From: Biscogniauxia marginata
Taxonomy: Eukaryota > Ascomycota > Sordariomycetes > Xylariales > Xylariaceae
Assembly: GCA_022695795.1 (NCBI GenBank)
Contig: MU404101.1
Location: 190,562-254,561, forward strand
Direction: 5' to 3'
DNA length: 64,000 nt
Positions 1-11,312 of the stretch are shown piece after piece. The position numbers and the translations under genes were made by a program. The first letter of the stretch is position 1, and each line of letters starts with the position of its first letter. The notes below the pieces were generated by a model. The model was not told the DNA's origin and made no database searches. It worked only from the letters and a program-made list of their open reading frames with translations.

Positions 1-779
1 TCGACAGCGAGGACGACAGCGAGGACGGCGAAGACCTGCTGGGCGACGTGGGCGTCGCGATCGCGACGCCCAGCCAGAGCTCGGACGACCGGACGGATCG
101 CGGGAGGGAAGAAGGAGAAGAAGAGGACGACGATGAAGAGGATATAAGTGCGAATTGGGAGGAGAGGGGACAGGACGAGGAAGTGGAAGCGTCGACGATC
201 CTGTCTGAGCGCCCGAGAGCGAGGGGACCCCCGCAGCAGCAGCAGCAGACGATAGCGCCCACGCAGTCAGATCCAGAACCGCGGACTTCGGTCCCAGGCA
301 CGACAACATCACAGACCCTCCGTCCCCGCGGTGCCCCCTCCGCGACGGCAACAGCAACAGCAACAGATACAGCCGAAACCACGGCGCTGCGCAACCAACT
401 CTTTGGGGACCACCCCACCCCAGACCCCACCTCTGCGGCCGCAGTCCCGACGGCGACATCGGAAGCCATCATGGACCACCACCGACAAGAGCAGGACAAG
501 CTGACGGCGTCGATGGTGTCGATGGCGCGGGCGCTGAAGGAGTCGTCGCAGCGCTTCTCGTCGGCGCTGCGCGAGGACCAGGACGTGCTCGCGGCGGCGG
601 GGCGCGGCCTCGAGCGCAACGAGCGCGGGCTCGACGGCGTCGCCGGCCGCCTGGGCTCGCTGCGCCGCCTCGCCGAGGGCCAGGGCTGGTGGGGCCGCGC
701 CATGCTGTACCTCTGGATCGCGGGGCTCGCGGTCGCGGCCGTGCTGCTGGTCTTCGTGGGGCCCAAGTTGAGGTTTTAA
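1..779 (+). CDS. USE1: USE1-type SNARE, 5' truncated by window edge
   Basis: The frame is open from base 3, so the gene begins outside the window; the first ATG inside it is not the start. The visible part has an acidic, low-complexity N-terminal linker and a compact C-terminal block: a SNARE-like helix starting near MDHHRQEQDKLTASM, the conserved EGQGWWGRAMLYLWI stretch, one hydrophobic anchor and the terminus VGPKLRF. That C-terminal pattern is typical of fungal Use1, an ER-resident tail-anchored SNARE that acts with Ufe1, Sec20 and Sec22 in Golgi-to-ER retrograde fusion. The family assignment rests on my recognition of this C-terminus. The last 300 bases are very GC-rich. The gene is convergent with the BRCT gene downstream. 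Confidence 0.85.
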   Translation, partial: DSEDDSEDGEDLLGDVGVAIATPSQSSDDRTDRGREEGEEEDDDEEDISANWEERGQDEEVEASTILSERPRARGPPQQQQQTIAPTQSDPEPRTSVPGTTTSQTLRPRGAPSATATATATDTAETTALRNQLFGDHPTPDPTSAAAVPTATSEAIMDHHRQEQDKLTASMVSMARALKESSQRFSSALREDQDVLAAAGRGLERNERGLDGVAGRLGSLRRLAEGQGWWGRAMLYLWIAGLAVAAVLLVFVGPKLRF

Positions 780-1845
780 GGGGGGTGACGGTGAGAGAAG
801 GGAAGAGATTGGATGGAGGGAAGGGGAGACAAGAATGATGTTTTATGAGAAAATTATATGATGATGCTGCTTGTAGAGAAAAGAACAACCCGCGAAAAGG
901 AGGTGACTTTTTTGCTTTATTGTTTTTTTTAAAAAAATAGACAGACCGACACTGAGGAGGAGAGAAAACCATAGCGAATTTGTTGCGTTTTTTTTTCCTG
1001 ACTTTTTTAAGAATATTTGAGTTTAAGGGAAAGGGAAGGAAATCGTTTAAGAGGGATAGAGATCTAGAGAGGTGTTTTATGTTGTCTTTGGTTTAAGGAA
1101 AGGGTGGGCGGCAGGGGTGTTGGTGTTAAGGGACTTGGGATGGCAAAGGAGAGAGGTGGATGTTTTATTTGCTATTTCTACCTATCTATCTCTCGGGGGT
1201 TAATCTGTGTATGATGAGGAATATTGTATGCCATTAAATCGTAACCCCCTCGCAGACTTATAAGTTCTCCCCGAAGAAGTGCTCGGTGAGAATGTGATTT
1301 CGTCTTGTATCAGGAAACACATAGTTTGGGTATTATTAGACTTTTTTGCTTTTTCATTGCTGAAGAGGAAACATCGGTTGTGGTTTTTGAATCACAGTAC
1401 TGGTAACTAGGTAATTTTGGGATAAACCCCCCCCCCCCCCCCACACACACACACACCATTGTTGTTGGGAGGGGAGGAGGATGGATAAATGATATAGCTG
1501 GGGAGGGGGAGGGGGAGGGTTATTCATCGATCCATGGCAATCAAGTATTGTAGTATTGTGAAATTGGAAGGCTACGCTAGGTTAAGCAAGTCTAACTTTC
1601 TAGTCTCGAATACCTACCTAGATTTCGAGATCTACAGTCACCCTTAACCGGGGAGTATTCTTATCATATAACTCCTGGATCTGTTTTTTCCCTCCTATTG
1701 TACGCAAGGGTTTTTTTTTCCCGATGATCATCAGTGTACAAACTCACCGCTTGGAAAAGAACGAAAGAAAGAAATGACGTAAAAGAACCGGATGAGAGAG
1801 AGGGCAGTTGAGTTAGCGAAGTGACGGGGAAAAGGGTACGTGGCG
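780..1845. other. Intergenic, convergent 3' flanks
   Basis: This 1.07 kb stretch lies between the ends of two convergent genes and holds no convincing coding sequence. It contains poly-T and poly-A runs and one C-run followed by a CA repeat. The antisense open frame over the USE1 end is a shadow of the GC-rich exon. Confidence 0.7.
1427..1456. repeat. C16 run joined to a (CA)n microsatellite
   Basis: A run of about 16 C residues passes directly into about seven CA dinucleotides. Its length is likely polymorphic and prone to sequencing error. Confidence 0.85.
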
Positions 1846-3620
1846 TTACCCGCCCTCCCGCTCCGCAGCCGCCGCGGTCTCCGCCGCGATCTCCGCCATC
1901 ACCTTCGCTATGAGCGCGTCCTCGGTCGTGGGCGCGTGCCGCTCGTGCGCTAGGACCTGGTCGATGACGCCGCGGGGCGAGTCGTCTCGGCCTTGGTCTT
2001 GATCGATGTTTTTATCATCATCATCATCATCATCACTACTGGGGTCCATTACGAGGATTCCTCCCCCTTCAACCTCGTCGTCATCGTCGCCGCTGCTAGT
2101 GATGGTCTCGGGGGGCGTGGGGCCTTGGTCGCTCGCGCGCTTCTTGTTCTTCGCCGCGGCGGGGGGGAGACGGGATTTCTTGGGCGCGGGAGGGGCTGGG
2201 GCAGTGTTGTCGTTGTCGTTGTCGTCGTCGTGTGATCTCTTGCGCTTCTTCTTCGTCGTCGTCGTCGTAATCTTCTTCTTCTCGTTCTCCCCCCCGACAG
2301 CGCTGTCGGGGTCGGCGATCGCGATCTCTGTGCCGAGGCCCTCGCCGAAGATGGACGGCGCGCGGCCGCCGATGAGGCCGACGGGCTTGCCGCGGGTCTG
2401 GACAATTTTCTCACGCACCATTCGATCAGCGGACCATTCTTTCTCTCTCATTAAGAAACTAGCAAGTATTTTTATTTTTCTTCCCCCCGAGGAGAAAAGG
2501 CGGAGGAGAAACGAAGGAGGACAGAAAAATAAGGCTCGATAACTAATGATAGCACCAACAGAAACGACAGGCAGGCGGGCAGGCTTACGGGAGGCTGATA
2601 CTGGAAGCGGCAGGCGGGCGTGGTGCCGGCGCGGGCGACGCGCTCGTCCCACACCAGCCCCGTCCTGCTGCGGAAGAAGCGGCGGAACGCGGCGAACTCG
2701 GGCTCGAGCTGGCGCGGCGTGTCCGACGGCCGGTAGATCGTGGGCTTGGCGTCGCGCGGCTTCTTCCACAGCTTGGCCGTGAAGATGTACAGGTGCGGCT
2801 TGGCGTTGGACTCCCAGAGCTGAAAAGAGCCGTGTGTGAGTAAAGGCGTATATATATATATAGTTATGTATTGTGTACGAGAGTGAGGATAGGGATAAAT
2901 AAGGGTAGGGGTGGGAGAGGGGAAAGGGGGTTGGGCGAAGAGGGAGTCTGACTTACAGTCATGATATACTTCTGGCCGACATTTCCGCTCTCCTCGTCGT
3001 TGCGGGTGAGCGTGATCTGGTGCTCAAAGAAAGTAACGTCCCGGTAGACGTGGTATAGATCTACAATCACCAGTCAGTATATATAATATATAAAAGGTAC
3101 CGTACCTTCCACCTCAACCAAAGTGAAGGGAGGTTTTTTTTTTCTTTTTCTTTCTTTCTGGCAACAACTTACTCGGATCGACATATCTCTCCGCAAGCTC
3201 GATACCCCTCCGGGCCTTCTCGTCGCCGCGGCGCCCCCGCTCGCCCTCCTTCTTCTGCGCGTGCCCGTGCGAGTACTCGGACAGGCGGCGGCGGCGCTCG
3301 ATCGAGTGCTCGAGCCACTCGGGCGCGACGACGTGCACCTCCGGCTCCCCCTTCCGCCGCAGCAGCGCCTCCCTCACGCGCGCGACGCGCCGGCCGAACT
3401 GCTCCGGCGTCGCCAGCAGGTGCGTGACGTCGGCGTCGACGACGTTGGAGAAGGTCCCGCCCCAGCGCGTGACCCAGCGCTCCACGTCCGCGACCGCCCA
3501 CCCGTGCGAGCTGTCCAGCTCGCCCGCGATCGCGACCACGCAGTCCTTGAAGATCTCCCGCGTCCTGGCGCGTCTGCCGCGCGGGGGAGGAGTAGGAGGA
3601 GGAGGAGGAGGAGGAGGCAT
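1846..3620 (-). CDS. BRCT plus WGR-like domain protein
   Basis: Four exons (3173-3620, 2957-3060, 2589-2819, 1846-2397) join in frame to 444 residues. After a poly-proline start, residues 20-115 form a BRCT domain (CVVAIAGELD; VTHLLAT; VVAPEWLEHS). Residues 145-255 resemble the WGR fold: FFEHQITLTRND, GQKYIMT, LWESNAKPHLYIFTAKLWKK and FRSRTGLVWDER, followed by YQPPTRGKPVGLIGG. The Arg-Trp-Gly-Arg core itself is not conserved. The tail is Lys-rich, then Asp-rich. This matches a conserved fungal BRCT-WGR family related to the N-terminal half of fungal PARP, but there is no PARP regulatory or catalytic domain. A nuclear, DNA-break-related role is inferred only. Introns are 112, 137 and 191 nt. 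Confidence 0.85.
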
Positions 3621-4787
3621 CGTGAGAGAAAAAGAGAGAGAGAGAGAGGTTTGTCGTGCTTGTGTGTTGTTTTGAAAGTCGCTCGCTAAGTAGGGAGGGA
3701 AAGGGAGAAACTTGGTGAGGAGTTGGGTGATTGAATCTAGTTCGGTGATTCAGGTGGAAAGGTGAAGAACAAAGGCAAGTAGGATGATACCGGATGAGAA
3801 TGCGAAGTTCGTAAGAAGGGACGATTTCCCGTCGTAGTCAAACTTGCTAATAAAACGGGGTTCCTGGCTCAATAAGAGTACCGGGTAGAGAGGGTCGGCA
3901 AGATGAATGATGGTGGTGCGTGTTTATGTGAACCTTCCGTCCAGTGCCTTTCTTGTAGGTCGTGCTGATCGAAGAATGTACCAATGCTATAGTGCCTCTC
4001 GAAATGGAACACAAGGATATTTGTACTTTGGGTGATTACTTGGTAGAGATGTTAATAAGGAGGGAGAGCATATACGGAATATAAGTTAGGTGTAAGATAA
4101 GGAAGGTGTTATAGAAGTGTCCTCATAACAACGAATACTTACTGGAATATGCTTGCGTGTGTGCACCTGTGTTGTAGATGCTATCAGGCACTCAGATCAA
4201 AGATACTTTGGTAGAAGGTTCCGTGGCAGTCGCAAGTATATATTCGCAGCATATGCCTTGAGCATGTGGCAGTAGAGAAACTTCGAAGCAACTCGAATGT
4301 AGTCTCTTATGCTGAGAGCCGATTTATGACGTTCAAAGAAATAGGTTGGTAGAGTACTACGTAGAACTGGAATGCAAGTCCCTTGAGTGCTGTCGCATAC
4401 TTGCGCTGGAAGTCAAGAAGCCGTATGCTTGTAGTTGTTTTTTTTCCAAATGAACTACAGGTTGGATCCCCTATCCGCTCACACGCGACTGTGTCCTCCT
4501 CTTTCACTGCACTTCCCTCGTTTACTCCCAAACAGATCAGCCATTCATATCACACGCATCGCACAGGGGGGAACCGAGAGGGATGGGAGGATATAGTAAC
4601 TTAATGGGTATCAAATATACCAGAATCCGTAGCTAATGCAAGCGAGCAAGCCATATATCCCAAGCACCAGTCGCTAAATGCTATTATACTAAATCAAGAA
4701 CCCCGGTCGCCCGCCTAGACACCATATATATGTCTTAGAATACAATGTTTCTCAACTTCCTTGCCCTCCCCTCTTCCGCGCCGTCTA
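3621..4787. other. Intergenic, no gene seen
   Basis: This 1.17 kb stretch is the upstream region of the BRCT-WGR gene and the 3' flank of the coiled-coil protein gene. A GA-rich tract lies directly before the BRCT start codon. Short open frames here resemble no family and have no splice partners I could find. Confidence 0.6.
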
Positions 4788-6230
4788 TCAGAAGAAGGTG
4801 CTTTTCTTTTTAAATATTTTGCCCCCTTCATCGCTCCTTCTTCTGCGTCCCGGTTTGGGTTGCGGGTTCGGCTGAGGATTCGGCTGCGGGCCCCCGTAGT
4901 TCTGCGGAGGATGACCACCAGGGCCCATCGTCGCGCCGAGAAACCAGCTGCCACAACCACTCGGGTTCGGCCGCGGTCGTGGCTCAGCACTCAGAGGCCT
5001 TGGCGGCGGTACAGGTCTCTGTAGATGCAACATTGGATGACTCGGCCCGGCGTGGTTACTCGGTCCGGGCGTAGCGGTTGGTCGTGGAGGGAGATTGGGT
5101 TTTGGACCAAAGTCTTGTCCTTCCATGCCGAATTCTCTCCTCAGTCTATCGGTCTCCTTTTCTATCTCGGCCTCGCGACGTCTCCGCTCCTTCTCTTCTT
5201 CTTCCAACATCCGCTTGATGCGCTTCTGCTCGGCGCGATCGCGCTTTTCTCGTTCACGTTCTTCCTGCTGGGCCAAGGCCTGCAGTCGCCTAGTTTCGGC
5301 CTCAGCATCCAACTTAGCCCTAGAATCATGTGGTGACGTAGACTGTTGAGTAACAGGCGAGTTAGCCTTTGCCGGAGGGGCATTTCCAATCGCACTAGTC
5401 ATGGCGAACGAGTTCGGTTGTGGCGACGTCGAAGCAGGGGTTGGGCGTGAATTCTTGCGCCTGTTCGGCGCCGCGCCATTGAGGTTGAAAGAATCTCGAC
5501 TAGGGAAAAGATAGATTTCACGAATCACTTCGGCACCAAGCAGGAGGACGAGCTCGAGTCCCTTGCGATCCTCTACTTCGACCCTTTGTAGGTTTGGCTC
5601 GTAGATAGTGACACTCTGTTGCCTCGCATTCTTGCAGAGTGCGACGGTGATATCGGGGTCTTTGCTCTTTCTACCGCCAACCGACTTGCCAGTCATGTAG
5701 CAGGTCATATCCTTCGAGAATTTGCTGTCGCGCTTCCACTTGAACGTTATCTTGGGGGTCAGGATACTTGCGTCGGGGCTGCTCTGCTGGCGATCGAGTT
5801 TTGACGTGGAAGGCATACGGAAACTCTGTTGGGGCATCTCGAACTCCCACGACTCCTTTCCGGTCCATGTGCTCTTCTCTCCTCTAACGACGACCTGCTG
5901 GTCCGGATTATACAGCTGTATTGTGAAGGCATCGGGGATCAGAGGTACGGGAGGCAGCTGAACGCCATTCTGCGCCCGGATCTCGGCTGCGGAAAGGGAG
6001 GGTTGCGTGAACTCGGGTTCGATCAAGACCTCGGCAAAAATGACGCCCTGGGTGGCAGCATCGCCTAGGGCTACGGCATACTTATTTTTGGCTTGGGGAA
6101 GGGCTGGATCTACCTTCTGGAGGGAATACTCGGCAGTGGGTTCGGACCCGTTTTGGGTAAAGTAGAGGAGGCTCGAAAGGGGGTTATCGGACTGTCTGAA
6201 GTAGAAAGTCGGTAGATTTTCGTCGAGCAT
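4788..6230 (-). CDS. Conserved fungal protein with charged coiled coil, function unknown
   Basis: A single exon encodes 480 residues from MLDENLPTFYFRQ. The first 230 residues look like a folded domain with hydrophobic strand-like segments, including PLIPDAFTIQLYNPDQQVVV, KITFKWKRDSKFSKDMTCYM and GLELVLLLGAEVIREIYLFP. Next come a Ser/Pro/Asn-rich linker, a highly charged coiled coil at about 315-375 (repeated EEREREKRDRAEQK-type heptads) and a proline-rich tail ending in a basic segment (GKIFKKKSTFF). No signal peptide or membrane segment is seen. I recognise the N-terminal pattern as a conserved hypothetical family in Pezizomycotina, but I know no function for it. The ATG is the first in frame. 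Confidence 0.8.
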   Translation of the reverse strand: MLDENLPTFYFRQSDNPLSSLLYFTQNGSEPTAEYSLQKVDPALPQAKNKYAVALGDAATQGVIFAEVLIEPEFTQPSLSAAEIRAQNGVQLPPVPLIPDAFTIQLYNPDQQVVVRGEKSTWTGKESWEFEMPQQSFRMPSTSKLDRQQSSPDASILTPKITFKWKRDSKFSKDMTCYMTGKSVGGRKSKDPDITVALCKNARQQSVTIYEPNLQRVEVEDRKGLELVLLLGAEVIREIYLFPSRDSFNLNGAAPNRRKNSRPTPASTSPQPNSFAMTSAIGNAPPAKANSPVTQQSTSPHDSRAKLDAEAETRRLQALAQQEEREREKRDRAEQKRIKRMLEEEEKERRRREAEIEKETDRLRREFGMEGQDFGPKPNLPPRPTATPGPSNHAGPSHPMLHLQRPVPPPRPLSAEPRPRPNPSGCGSWFLGATMGPGGHPPQNYGGPQPNPQPNPQPKPGRRRRSDEGGKIFKKKSTFF

Positions 6231-8609
6231 CTTATCGACTGACTATCTATATGTGTGTCTATCTTGTGCCCGGCGGACGGTAGTAAATCATGTGTTGGTG
6301 TTTGAAGGCGGCTTGGAAGTGGTTGTGTACAAGATTACGGGGGACGGGGACAAAGAAGGGTTTTGTAGCTTCTTTCGAGGGAGGGGATGTGACTGGGTAT
6401 AATAAGTAACTAAGGTCTACGGGTAGGGGTACCTGGCTTTGAGAAAATGGGGAAGTGTTGCAGCTGAGAGAAGTAGGATGACGAACGCATGCTTGGCGCA
6501 GGCACGGCACCTAAACCCGCTAGGTATGCGCTAAACTGTACGCTGAGGCTAAGTTCAAAAATAGAAAAGCCAGACACGGGTTAGTGGTTGGTTTATGTAC
6601 CAGCTTTGATCACCCTATGGACAATCCCCCAAGCAAACCGCATCTGCAACAGAGGGAAACGCCTGACTAAAAAAAAAAAGGCTGCACGCGAACAGAGAAA
6701 GCCATCAGCTGTCGTCATGTCATTCGCACCAAGCCCCACCCTGGTCCCCTAACGAATTGCCGCGCCACCCCTCCAATTGGTACCTACAATACCGGTGCCT
6801 AGTCCCATTTACGATCCGGCTGCTCAAGACACGTGACAGAGAATAGGCTGAGCCGAGTCTGAGTGAAGGCGGCACTGGCGCTAGGCCCGATTTGGCGAAA
6901 CTAAGGTACATGCCCGGGTTCTTGTCTGCCGGGCACTTTACAGCTCCCGTCGCCCCAGCTAGGGAGGCAGTGCTTCTTGGATTGTGCCTTTGTGTAAACC
7001 ACTTTTCTTTTTTGCTTCCTTCCTTGCTGCGGCACTGCCATTCCTCAAGAAGAAAGATTAATAATTATTATTATAAAAAAGGAGCCAAGGCATCCATAAA
7101 GTTCTCTGGCCGCCTCGCAACCGCGGCGGGATTGGAAGCGATCTTCGGCGCCAGCCCAACGGTCCCGAATTTCCTGCCTATGTTCCGCGTGGCTTTTTTT
7201 GCTTCCCTCTCGGATCGTGTCTCGGCTGCAATAAGGTTACCAGCTCTCGGAACGATCATCATCGTTCGTTCTAGGTATACAACGCGCGTCCCCCCTTAAG
7301 TATCCAAACCTAATAGTTAACTACCTGCCTACCTGCTTCTCAGTTTGGCGTCGGGCGGGGTTGTAAGTGAGTGAGCTGTTCTAGCCGAGAGATCTTCATC
7401 GTACCTACATGCGTACCATGTATAGTGGACGGATATATATGCACGCACAAGCATTGCAGTTGTAAGTAACTCTCTTCCTTTCTCCGCCAGCCAGGCTGTG
7501 TAGTCCATCAGAGGCATGTAGGTGGTATTACAAAGCACACATATCAATGACCGCAAAGGCCGCAGCCAAGTTCCGAATTGCGCGTCCCTGCTGGATGATA
7601 TACCGAAAATTCGCCAGCTACGAATATATACCTAATACCTATTGCGACCATCCGCGACATTGCCAAGCACACATATTAGAGAGACGACACAGCATATATC
7701 CTAGATCCGGTGTGTGATTTGAGCACCGAACAGATACATACGGGTACTCACTCTCATACTTGGTATATCCCAGGGACCCGCCAGCTTTCCTCTCAACCAG
7801 CCCAATGTAGTGTAGTCCTAATCACGCATCATAGCCTCGAAAAAGCCTAACCTAGTACAAAGGTACCTTCGTAATATGCCGTTTCATTATTCAATAAAAA
7901 CGAAACAAGCCAAGTTATAGTCCGCGTAACCTTTAGTGTTTGTTTCAACAAGTCCAAGTTCAAGTCAAAAGTTGGAAAGTATAAAGTGAATTTTATACAG
8001 TACACATATTTTCTCTCTCTTTCTCTCTTCTAATTAGCGAACTAGATAGTTAAGAATTGTTGTTATGTCTTGCCCACCACCCCAAGACTGAGAACACCCC
8101 TCTCATCCTTCTTTTCCCTCCCCCCTTCCAGAATGGTATATGAAGTAGACAATGACGCTAGTATATATTCTTCTCTTTTACCGTAAAAAACCACCCCCGA
8201 AAACATAAAAACGCCAGGAAAGAGCATGCCGTGTGAGTTTTCGTTCTCTGATCCTAGGGTGTAGGTTGCTGGAGGAAAAAAAAAAGAAGAAAAAAGAAAA
8301 AGGCACCAGGCCCAGGATAGAGATAGCTCACCAGTAAAAAGGAAGAGACATAGACTTATATAGGTATTTATATATACAGGGTGTATGAAATACGCTGCCG
8401 TAGTTTTTTTTTTCTTTTGTTGTTGCTTTTTCATTCTTCTTCTTCAGCTTGTGCCTTGTCGCGGTGTAGACTACGACTCTAGACTCAAGCCCCTTTCCCC
8501 CCTTCCTCAGATCATCATCGTCATTCAAAACGTCAAGCTTAGTCGATTACACGCACCATACGTAGCGCAAGAAAATGTGAGCAATAGGGGACACCGTTAC
8601 GAGCATTTG
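6231..8609. other. Intergenic, 2.4 kb, no gene seen
   Basis: This is the upstream region of the coiled-coil gene and the 3' flank of the membrane-protein gene. It contains poly-A, poly-T and GA-rich runs near 8275-8310 and 8405-8430. The region 7085-7260 is more GC-rich and open on both strands, but nothing in it is recognisable and no splice-supported model was found. Confidence 0.5.
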
Positions 8610-10505
8610 TCACCGGTAGGTCGTCTGTTGCGTAACACTGATCTGCCCGGGAATCGCTGGTATAACCGGCACCTCCCCGCGCTCTCTTGCTCTCGAGTCT
8701 GCTCTCCTGACACGACCTGTTTGTTGGTTTACCCAGCTGGCCACCGAGCGGAACCGAGCCGGGCGATCCTCGCTCGTTTGCGTGTAGACCGTCTCCCTCC
8801 GCCCGTCGCCTCTGCTCATCCACGAGAAGCGCCCGGCCGTGTTGTTTGACGTTGGTATAGGCGGTGGTTTGGCTACAGTATCTGGTTGTGGCAAGATCAT
8901 TTCGCCGTCGCCAAACCCAGAAGATATTGAGGACAACTCGCTAGCTCGGTACGCCTGCCGGGACGCGGGATCATACGAGTCTGATGCTTGGCGCGTAGGC
9001 TCGGACTGGCTATAATACGAGGAGCCCGGCATTGGGGCTACCATCGTTTGTTCTGAATCGTTTCTGACCGTGGCTTCCCCATTCCCTTCGGGATATTGGT
9101 CTATAATGCTAGCGAGTGCCGATTCAGATTCAGGTTCCTGTTGTTGTCGTGGCAATGTTCCCGTGGCCGAACGTGCCACACTGCCTGGTCCAGGAGAGTA
9201 TATTTTCCCGGCACCATAGTATCCGGCCGCCTGCATGGCATTAACATCACCCTTGTCATACATCGGCGGCGGCTCAGTAGGCGGGTACATCCCACCGCTC
9301 GCCCACGAGCCTCCCATTGCGTCCTTGCGCCTCCAGGGCAACTTATCAGCGATATTATTAGATCCCCATGGGTTGCTCTTCGACTTCTTCAATGTTCGGT
9401 AAACGATCCAACCAATGAAGCAGACCAGAATAAAAGCACCTAGAAAGAAAAGATCAGTCGTAGTTTAAAAAGTAACTTGGTAGCAATATTTACCGATTGC
9501 TCCTGCAGCAATAAGGAGATGCTCTGCTGTAGGATCTAAACCAGCTGGGGCAAATTTGTCTTTATCCTTCTTGTCATTACGAAAGGCATCATCGTCCTGC
9601 TCCCTGGTCGGATCACTATCCGGAAGCACGGTGTATATCGGCGGAAAGTCCAGATCCGTAGAAGATGGTGCAATTGAACTTTGCATAAATGGCAACGCCG
9701 TCACCCAAACCGTGTCAGTTGTGGTAACAGGATCGTCTACTCCTTTTCGAGGCTGGGTCGTTGCTTCACCTAGAGGCGTGGTCAAAGTAGGGATGATAGC
9801 GTCTGTGGTGGGGAATCCGACAGTAGGATTCTATTACTAGTTAGTTTCCAATCAAAGTCCAATATGGGTGGATAGACGCACTACGACTGGAACAAACATA
9901 TCGCTAGGCGGTTGTCTCGTGGGAGTAGGTGGTGTCTCCAGCGGAGATGTGTTCGGAACCAAAGTCAACGTGGCAGTGGGGGTAGAAGCCGGCGGAAGGG
10001 GAGTAAACGTAGTTGCGATTGTCGCTGTTGGTGTCGAAGGAGGAGGAGGAGGGGGGGGAGGTGGTGGTGGTGGTGGTAATGGCGGAAGAGAGTCGTTATT
10101 CTCGTTAGACCCGTAATCCGAGCCTAGATCTGAGCCTATATCTGATTCCACATCCGATTCTGAGTCTGACTCCGCTTCCGACTCCAGATTCAAATCGTTG
10201 CCAACCAGTTGCCCTTTAACCGTAGATGTCACCACAGCTCCCGAGGTTCCAGCACCATTACTCATTCCCTCGTCCTCTCCACTGCTACTATCTCCGTCAT
10301 CCTCATCATCATACCCTTGTTTTCTTTCCAAAGTAAAAGGCATCTCCGATTTTCTCGAGATAGGAGAGCTGTTTTCATCGCTCTCATCGTCAAATTCATC
10401 GCGTGTAATCAACGGCGGCGTGTACGCAGCTCTTAACGATCTTCTCCATCGCCGAATGTCTTCCGGTAATCGTCTTCTGTTGAATGGCGGCATGGCTCTG
10501 ACCAT
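8610..10505 (-). CDS. Single-pass membrane protein with acidic/poly-Pro ectodomain
   Basis: Three exons (9882-10505, 9494-9830, 8610-9439) join in frame to 596 residues from MVRAMPPFNRRR; starting at the second Met (10493) gives 592. The N-terminal part is rich in Asp/Glu/Ser, with a repeat of SESDVESDIGSD type, followed by a run of about 15 prolines and a Thr/Pro-rich segment. One transmembrane helix spans the second junction (LLIAAGAIGAFILVCFIGWI, then VYRTLKK). The cytoplasmic tail is Gly/Ser/Pro-rich. No signal peptide precedes it in this model. The architecture (disordered Thr/Pro region, one helix, basic stop-transfer) resembles fungal wall-sensor-like proteins, but I recognise no named family. 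A possible acceptor in the leader near 10590 suggests a 5'UTR intron. Confidence 0.75.
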
Positions 10506-10903
10506 GTGCTCTCCTCTTCCCTGGAAGTAGGCCACACGCTCTGCGACAAGTACCCGCGAGTTTCCCTTATAACATGGCCGGTGGGCTGCAAAAGATAAAA
10601 AAGTGCAAACGAGAGACAAATGCCCAGAACTATCAAACAAGAGTAAAAGTGGATTCACCAGGAACGAGAGAAAATAAATGCAAATTGTAAGAGCAGACCG
10701 AGCCTGAGGGAAATATGATGGTTGAATACAGGAAGGCCAGCCTTGGAAGGAGGAAAGGGAAAAGAAAAGCAAGGTAGGTAAGGAAAACAGGAGAAAATGT
10801 CGTGGGAGGGCGTATCAGATCTGGTCAAGATTGGTGCCGGGTGGGTGATCCGAGAGCATAAGCTCAATCGGTAGCAGCAGTGCCTCAAGGGTTTGAGGTA
10901 CCT

Positions 10904-10924
10904 CCCTCGAACTACTCTCGAGGG
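10904..10924. repeat. Inverted repeat, 7-bp arms
   Basis: CCCTCGA at 10904-10910 is repeated in inverse as TCGAGGG at 10918-10924, with a 7-nt loop. Confidence 0.8.
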
Positions 10925-11280
10925 TTACATGCTCCGTACCCCGTACACAGACAGACAGAACCAATTTCGAAGCCTGTGTGGAACAGCCCGTTCCGGCTTT
11001 ACTACCCATGTGGACATCGCCATGAAGGCTCAACTCCACGGAACCACCCTCGGTCACGATTGACGAGGCTAGTACCTAGGCAACTAGACCGGTTAAGGAC
11101 ACAGTCGAGACAGGGTTGCTCGAAGGGGTGACGCGCGCCTCAGATCGTACACTCAAGATTATAGCCCTCACGTTAAGAACTTGCTCGCGGTCTCTGGGGT
11201 TTGGTCTTTCCCCCAGGCCAGTATCAAGGCCTCTCAGCGCGAGGCGCAACCTCGAGGGAGATTCGTTAATTTGCATTGGC

Positions 11281-11312
11281 GGGCCTGAATGACGCCGTCA
11301 GAGGTCAGGCCC
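11281..11312. repeat. Nested inverted repeat with CRE-like core
   Basis: The outer arms are GGGCCTGA (11281-11288) and TCAGGCCC (11305-11312). Nested inside is TGACG-C-CGTCA (11290-11300), a bZIP-site-like palindrome. It could be a long hairpin or a compound regulatory site. Confidence 0.8.

Noticed and set aside
469..972. Antisense open frame over the USE1 end
   Set aside because: Arg/Pro/Ala-rich shadow of the GC-rich exon on the other strand, with no family resemblance.
1993..2542. Plus-strand frames over the BRCT-WGR last exon
   Set aside because: Ser/Val/Ile runs come from antisense reading of Asp and Lys codon repeats.
6892..7299. 135-codon plus frame in intergenic DNA
   Set aside because: No ATG start at the frame edge, an A/T-run inside, no recognisable domain and no splice partner.
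8063..8434. Hydrophobic, Lys-start frame on the minus strand
   Set aside because: Created by poly-A/poly-T tracts in the 3' flank of the membrane-protein gene.
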